Part shown: piece after piece, positions 58,216 through 64,000 of the stretch | Position numbering within the stretch: the first letter of the stretch is position 1 | Layout: the number at the start of each line of letters is the position of its first letter | From: Riptortus pedestris | Lineage: Eukaryota; Arthropoda; Insecta; Hemiptera; Alydidae | Direction of reading: 5' to 3' | DNA length: 64,000 bases | Assembly: GCA_019009955.1 (NCBI GenBank) | Contig: CM032229.1 | Span: 151,415,001-151,479,000, forward strand | Made by a program: the position numbers and the translations under genes | Notes under the pieces: generated by a model | Told to the model about the DNA's origin: nothing | The model's input: the letters and a program-made list of their open reading frames with translations, nothing else | Databases searched by the model: none

Positions 58216-59980
58216 CTTTTGGTCTTTGCAATCTTTTCAAATGACTAACGCTTATCGAGATAAGGTCGATTTTAGTGTTTTTTGCTGTTTTATTTAGAAA
58301 ATAGAGCTTCATTTTTGAGTTCACATGGCTACCCAAAAACTCATTCATATCTTCTCCAAAGCTATATCAATCAATTATAATTTCAGAGTTAAGAGCTATT
58401 TTGTTTTATTATTTTATTAATGAAAATATTAATGTAGTTCCATTTAAGCTTATTAATTTTAGTAATTAATTCAGGATTTTGTTTTATACGTTGCGTATTA
58501 AATATTTGTTATTCCCAAAAGTACTTTACAGATATTTTTTAGTGGTTTTCGTAATTGCATTAGGTTTTTAAGTGCATTATTGTACCTTATTTCATTTAGT
58601 TTTGTCAACATAATAACATAATTAATCTCGTTATTTGACTTTCTTTAAACGACTTTACACAGGCCATAATCTCAAGACATTCTTATTTTATTTTGGCATG
58701 GTGTCGGCTCTCGGAGTATTATGAGTTGAAAGCGAAATAAATTCTTTATTTTCTAAACAGCTTGGAAATACTACTTATTATACAGTACGAATTTTATAAC
58801 TAGAAGATTATTATCATGAGAAATGATGATTTTCCCCTTGACTTTTGTGTAATTTTAGTTTTAAATAATGCGTTAATGTTGCCCTCCGTCTCTAATATGT
58901 CGGTAATGAATATCGTCTATTTTTTTTAGATTCTGGAACTATATTTAGTCCCAATTAAGTAAACGGCTGGCTGAAGTACAGATGTATCCTCTATGGAAGG
59001 TAGTAACGTCCAAAATAAGCACATCTGGCAGTGTGTTTTTAAAAGACGAATTCATCTTAAAGAAGCTATGGCTAACCTACAACATCATTAGAATCTTTAA
59101 CATATAAATAATGTGAAAGATGTTGCCATTTAGTGTCCAATACAAATTTATTCTGTTCTCCTTTAGGTCTTCTTCCAGTGAAAGGCAATATTTTAGAAGA
59201 ACCCCTTTCATATTTGGCTTGTCCCTCGGGGCTACCCCAAATGACTTTCTCACTCTTTAATCATTGTTGCTAAAGTTTTGGCTAAACCTTTGGTAATGTT
59301 CAATTAAGTAAGTCTCTAACAGGCGTTTGAGGTAATTGGCTAAGAAGAGGCCTCAGAGGTTAATCCCCATCAACATAGAAAACCTTGGTAGTCCTTGTTG
59401 CAAATATCTTGAGGGAGTCTAAGAGAAAAGTGATTAAAATAATCGGAGGATTAATTTATCTTGTAAAAAAGGCATGCCATTGTGTGTAATTGACCATATT
59501 TATTTCAGCCTTTGTTTTATATTTATTTTCCCCGAAATATTGAGCATAGCTTAAAACATTGTTCTACCAAAAGACGCTCTGTCCTTGAAATGCAGAGTGC
59601 TTGTTTAAGAATTGTGTAATTGGTCAGATTATAAAAGGTGTCCAATAATGCACTTTCTAAATATAACAAAAGGCCGAAAATAACTGTATGAACAGCTGCA
59701 TATACCTCAAATCATTAAAAGAATTTTTTTCTCCGAAGTATTTTTGGTTTGTGGTAGTTAGGAACATAAAATGGAAAATTCTATAAATAAAAGTGATAAG
59801 CTTTCTACATATACTCTAAACGCTTTATGTGGGCATCCCTTGCGTTTTATTTAAGATTGTGCTGCTATGTTTAGCTTTGTTATATATCATTTAACTGTCA
59901 CAGCCAGTTCACAGTGAGTCATTTAATGGAAATTATTAATTGAAATAATTAAATGAATAAAATAGAATTTTTTCAATCCA
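58216..59980. other. AT-rich unique sequence, nothing recognised
   Basis: No reading frame, RNA or repeat terminus is supported; the part 59000-59480 is a little less AT-rich. Confidence 0.35.
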
Positions 59981-60727
59981 ATGTCAGTACAAGAAGGTAA
60001 TACTTTCTACATTAGATATTGTCATAAGCCAAAAGTAATAAGGAGATTAATGAATTACTGGTCCAAATTGTCATTGATGTCAGAAGAAAGACTGCCCCAA
60101 CAATGCTTTAACAAGCTAAGACTGTGCAAGATGCAGAGAGTCCTGACACAGAATATAACTGGGTCTCGCAAATGAATATGATAGCCAATCAGTATGGATA
60201 TACCGAGGAGTTCAACACTTTTCACCCTAACAGTATCTTGAAGTATAAATATGACATCCTTGAAAAGACCCTCAACCATAACCTCTCAACGGACATCAAT
60301 AGAGCCTTAAACTCAAACTGGAATCCCATTTACAGAGCATTATGCAGTTTTAATAATTTGCACCCTGAAACCGTGCTAACATTCAGGATTCCTTTAAAAA
60401 AACTAAGATACTAAAAAACTAAGAGTTGGAAACCCTGAGCACATTAAACTATACCAACGAAGTAAACCTCTATTTCTCAATGCAAACAATCTCTGCCCAT
60501 TTTGCAAGCAGTATATCAATGACAATAGCCTATACTACCTCCTCCTACACTGTTCATCACTCAAAGAAAACAGAACGAATATTTTAAAGCCATCCATCTC
60601 AACATCCTCTGATCATCAGTCAATACAAAATATGTTAAATATTAACGATGTCAATAAATTAAATTGGCTTTATACGTTCATTATAGCAGCTCTGAAAACG
60701 TTTGACTCCCTTAGTGTAAATGAGTAA
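59981..60727 (+). pseudogene. Non-LTR retrotransposon ORF2 C-terminal fragment
   Basis: Spliced across two frameshifts, the plus strand gives KPKVIRRLMNYWSKLSLMSE and LPQQCFNKL (59981-60115), then NWVSQMNMIANQYGY, KTLNHNLSTDINRALNSNWN, PIYRALCSFNNLHPETVLTF (60124-60414), and finally NLCPFCKQYINDNSLYYLLL followed by HC (about 60484-60555), a CCHC-type knuckle, ending at TAA 60725-60727. This order (conserved helical region, PIYR…, CPxC…HC) is the C-terminal extension of insect LINE reverse transcriptases of CR1/L2/Jockey kind. The exact clade is not certain. The reverse transcriptase core is missing, so it is 5'-truncated. Confidence 0.6.
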
Positions 60728-60887
60728 ACTCATATTATGAACCACTTGTGAATATATTACTTATTGTGAGTGTTTTTGTTATTTATTCTATTGTGCACAT
60801 ATTCAAGGCGAACATTCGTATAGAACTTATATTGTTATTTTAGCTGTTCAAAAAATTGCAATTATAGAGATACCATTGAACAGCGTT

Positions 60888-61494
60888 ATAGTTATTTATT
60901 ATACAAGTGACAAAAGTAGATCATTTTACAACTCGAGTGAAACGTTTACCCACACGAGCGAAGCGAGTGTGGTAATTTCACGAGAGTTGTAAATTCTACT
61001 TTCGTCACGAGTGCAATATTTAATTTTTTCTGTAATCGTGTAATACATGATCAGATCTAACCAGAATATGAACAAAATTAGGATGTTGTGAAGATTATGG
61101 TATGTTGTTGGTAGGTTATAAGCATGGTTGTGAAAGGTTATAAGCATAGTTACGAGTATAAAACAACTAGTGATGATTGTGAAGTAGTGCAGGTTATAAA
61201 CAAGTGCAGGTTTTAAACAAGGAAGGTAATTATTATTATATTTAAATTTTAAAATATATTGATTATTTCCACCAATAATTCATTCACATTTCAATTTATT
61301 TTGTTAAAATAAATTCTTACAATGTTAAGAAATATTTAAAAGCATTTAATTTCCAACTTCAAATTATTTTTTAATTTATACGTAGTACTAATTAAGAAGG
61401 CAATTTACTTTCTTCACTCTATTGCAAAATGTTTCACTTTCTTCACTCATTTCAGTTTAGTAATGTTACCATTATTCAACGATTACAGTGAAAA
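60888..61494 (-). mobile_element. MITE-like repeat with 102-nt terminal hairpin (copy 2)
   Basis: This is an inverted copy of 1610-2210, near identical by eye along its length. The hairpin at 60907-61008 is again exactly 102 nt, with tip ACACGAGCGAAGCGAGTGTG. A few substitutions separate the copies, several in the loop, while the stem GTGAC…GTCAC text is kept. Flanks differ, so it is a dispersed element and not an inverted duplication of the region. Confidence 0.6.
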
Positions 61495-62081
61495 GTAATT
61501 TTACCTTTAGAATTAGTTAGTAAGTTGTATTAGAATAATTGAAATTGAAATATATTAAATTCTCTTCATATATCTATGTCGCCGTTTATTGTAAAAGCAT
61601 TTAGGATTTACCAGACTCAAAAAGAAACAAATTGTGTCTATATTGGTATTATTTGTGATTTATCTTTAACAAATAAATAAATAAATATATATATCTTCAA
61701 TTACATGAAAAGTGGTTGCCTTTGTGAGGGCTTAAGTGGCAAGATATGTGTGACAGATGTCGGATCAGTGGAGTATGGCAGCCAAGGCCAGTCGACTCAT
61801 CACCAGCGATCCAGGGCTCACGGAATGGTTTCGCCGCGAGCAGCGTCACGAATTAGCTTGGGCGAGCCGTCAATAAATACATAATAGCCGAGGTTAGTTG
61901 CGAAACTATTAGTCCGCGCTCTGGCTCTTGCGAAACTACCCGCCATGTCCGGTTCCTTGACGCTTGTCACACGTTCTTTACTCTCAAACGGTTTCTTCAA
62001 TACCGTTATTTTATCAATCATATTTGTGTCTATCTTTGAACTGTAGGGTGGGAATATCGTTATTAATAAAGCGATATTGAC
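61495..62081. other. GC-elevated unique block, function unknown
   Basis: From about 61700 to 61990 the sequence is rich in G and C and includes paired TTGCGAAACTA motifs. The minus strand is open for 67 codons (61818-62021) and includes MAGSFARARARTNSFATNLG, without a recognised family. A short exon or promoter is possible. Confidence 0.3.
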
Positions 62082-62085
62082 TTAA

Positions 62086-63149
62086 CCCCTTCAGACCCAC
62101 TGTCCAATATATTGGACATGCCTATTTCAATGCTATATCTTCATGGATTGATGTTCTTTGGCAGAAAAATCGACTTTAATAATGATTTTAGGTATTAACC
62201 TTTCAATTGTGAGCCTTTTTCTGGTTTATACTTGTTGTAGTGGCATTCCTTGTGCTTTGAACATCCAATTTTTGATATTGCTGTTTCACCTATTAAAATC
62301 ATGAGTAGATAAATGTCTCAAAGATTTAATTTTGCATGTAAATAAGTGAAAAATTTATTTTTAAGTAGCCAGAACCCTCTAGAAGTCGTGTTTGTTAAGA
62401 AAATAAATATTTTTTTCCCTGGTTATTGTATTTTCTAATAAATATGGATGTCCAACATATTGGACATCGGGTCTCAAGTGTTGCATTTCACTAATACCTC
62501 TATTCTATGGAGGAATTTACTTATTGACTTTTATGATTATTATTTTGATCTGATAAACAATATTTTAGATCTTTTAAATTTTAAAATGCAAATTGCTGAA
62601 AGTTTTACCTCAGAAATAGAAAGAAAAAAAAGAGGAAGACCTAGTCTTGAAGAATCCAGTAGTGATGAACCCCTTTCAAAGAAAGCAAGAGCTGAAGTGA
62701 GACCAAATTCTGATGTCAGGGATGATGGATTTGAACATTTTCCAGATATGGATGATAAAAAAGATGCAAGTAGATGCAAAATGAAAGGTTGCACAAAAAA
62801 AAACTAAATTTTATTGTGTTAAATGCAAATGCCACTTGTGCATTACAAAAATAAGGATTTGTTTTATATTATTTTTTTTTCTATGATTTAAATTTGTTTA
62901 TTATCACTTAAAAAAATATTACTAAAGTGCATTTTATTTATTTATCCAAATCCTTATACGTAGAATGACTTGTAAAAAATATGCCTGTTGAGACCCGATG
63001 TCCAATATATTGGACACAATTTAAAATTGTCAATAAAATTACAATTAGGAAATTAGGATTTTTTTTACTATTTTTCCCATGTTTCTGTAAACATATAGAA
63101 CATGAAAAAATTTTTTTTAGTCAAAATATTTGAGTTTGGTCTGAAGGGG
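62086..63149 (+). mobile_element. Second piggyBac deletion derivative, 1064 bp
   Basis: Exact TTAA flanks (62082-62085 and 63150-63153) enclose terminal inverted repeats CCCCTTCAGACC…GGTCTGAAGGGG. Three copies of the 18-base palindrome TGTCCAATATATTGGACA occur at 62101-62118, 62449-62466 (one change) and 62999-63016, each beside an AGACCC/GGGTCT box. The interior keeps only the transposase C-terminus. Ends and target site are diagnostic of piggyBac; it is a different family from the element at 44924. Confidence 0.85.
62448..62886 (+). pseudogene. piggyBac transposase C-terminal remnant (PGBD-like)
   Basis: An open run of 119 codons contains NILDLLNFKMQIAES, KKRGRPSLEESSSDEPLSKK, VRPNSDVRDDGFEHFPDMDD and CKMKGCTK, the usual end of PGBD3-like transposases: a basic RGRPS linker, the VR.DG..H.P segment, then the cysteine-rich domain. 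An A-run around 62797 shifts the frame; one base less would continue into TKFYCVKCKCHLCITKIRICF, which supplies the remaining cysteines and the expected ending, up to about 62886. The DDD catalytic region is absent. The N-terminal 30 codons, overlapping a palindrome, may not be original coding sequence. Confidence 0.75.
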
Positions 63150-63200
63150 TTAATGTTTCCGAACAATTGGTATTCTTTTATTACAGGCTAGTACTACCTA

Positions 63201-63245
63201 TTTTACCAGATTTCCCTTAAGGTAAATCAGCTACTGAGGTTGTCC
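63201..63245 (+). mobile_element. AGCAG element, isolated 5' terminus
   Basis: TTTTACCAGATTTCCCTTAAGG, 'aaatcagctactgaggttgtc' is the first 45 bp of a forward copy, after which it is cut off by the next, oppositely oriented element. Confidence 0.7.
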
Positions 63246-63255
63246 GCGTATTAGA

Positions 63256-64000
63256 GAAACTCCGTCACGCAGAGGCTGCGTAAACTAAGCAGATTTCGCT
63301 CATGAAGTTTAATAATAGATGAATCTGCCTACTGGTATCACAACACCACCGTCAATATTTAGTGAATAAATACAAACGGAAATAAGTAATCTTTCCCCTT
63401 CCGACGGGAAGCGTCTGAAATGTAAACAAATAGGTCTGTCAGCTTCTCACAAGAGAGAAAATTCAATTACTGAAATATATCGTATTATAGCATATCAACT
63501 TTATTGAAAACTATTAACTATATCTAATACTGTAATATATCATGAATCAGAGTAATTTGTATCCCAATCAAACAAATTTTAGTAGTCCAAGAATTTAAGG
63601 ACGGACGGTGGGAGGGGGATGTCACCATAACATATTTGCATGTATCTCGTTTAATAAAGGTCTCTTGAAATATTTAGTATTTAAACTTCGAGTAATAACT
63701 TCGAGTGGTTTATTATATAACAGCGTATTGTTTAAATAGCATGAGCAAGAGTGGGGGTTTGCTGATGGCTGAAAACTGCAAATATGCACGGTTAATAATC
63801 AAAATAGAGGATAAATGTATATAACAATATTTATAGTAAATTTAATTTGCAATAATATTTGTTTTGTACAATATTTCGATCCGACGTATAGTAACGGAGA
63901 TATTCCGAATTGTTGAAAATTCCCCCTCTAACCCCCCCCCCTCCTCACACTTGTACAATTTCTGCCGTTAGTGAACTTGACCTTCCTTTTTACGTAAAAC
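63256..64000 (-). mobile_element. AGCAG element, copy running off the window
   Basis: The 3' end GAAACTCCGTCACGCAGAGG, CTGCGTAAACTAAGCAGATTTC with fold-back 'gatgaatctgcc' is at the left. The core follows in long form, including 'ttagtagtccaagaatttaagg', 'acggttaataatcaaaatagagg' and 'cgtatagtaacggagatattccg', up to the G/C-run and 'gttagtgaacttgacc' at the window edge. The microsatellite and 5' end lie beyond base 64000. Confidence 0.75.

Noticed and set aside
60926..61147. 73-codon minus frame in the hairpin element
   Set aside because: It lies in a non-coding MITE-like repeat and runs through the hairpin; copy 1 does not keep a matching frame.

Overview
The window looks like gene-free, strongly AT-rich intergenic or intronic DNA from an arthropod, most likely an insect. 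Nothing reads as an intact host gene. What can be recognised is almost all transposable-element material of kinds usual in insects: Helitron/Helentron-type elements, tRNA-derived SINEs, Jockey-, RTE- and CR1/L2/Jockey-like LINE relics, piggyBac, hAT and Tc1/mariner deletion derivatives, and Penelope-like inverted-repeat elements, with many long (AT)n tracts. There are no bacterial signals such as dense ORFs, Shine-Dalgarno sites or operons.

The dominant occupant is one dispersed non-autonomous family, here called the AGCAG element. About 22 full or partial copies were found by eye. It starts TTTTAGCAGATTTCCC with a 20-bp palindrome, carries a central (AT)n microsatellite, and ends with an inverted copy of the start (GGGAAATCTGCT), a short hairpin (ACGCAG-CCC-CTGCGT) and GACGGACTTTT. 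This is the layout of Helentron-associated interspersed elements (HINE; Drosophila DINE-1 is the type). Strand is given with the hairpin end as 3'. Copies range from short fragments to about 970 bp.

Layout: 0-4 kb, four AGCAG copies and a 600-bp MITE-like element whose inverted partner lies at 60.9-61.5 kb. 4-19 kb, mostly unique sequence with two AGCAG copies, one SINE, a 176-bp (CT)n tract, a solo-LTR-like or promoter-like block (17.6-18.25 kb) and a cryptic 40-bp tandem repeat (18.4-18.8 kb). 19-33 kb, AGCAG copies, two Helitron families, SINEs and (AT)n tracts. 33-44.5 kb, two large inverted-repeat elements, one with a visible empty-site paralogue, further AGCAG copies and a reverse-strand Helitron. 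44.9-46.0 kb, a piggyBac deletion derivative. 46-55 kb, AGCAG, LINE endonuclease relic, hAT derivative and SINEs. 55.3-60.7 kb, a dead Jockey element, a Tc1-like derivative and a second LINE relic. 62.1-63.15 kb, a second piggyBac derivative. 63.2 kb to the end, two AGCAG pieces meeting back to back.

The elements interact mainly by nesting: a Helitron sits inside a SINE, an inverted-repeat element sits inside another repeat, and AGCAG copies abut each other. The four cut-and-paste derivatives whose families are identifiable (two piggyBac, one hAT, one Tc1) all keep the C-terminal end of their transposase and have lost the catalytic core. All calls come from reading the sequence; no database search was possible.
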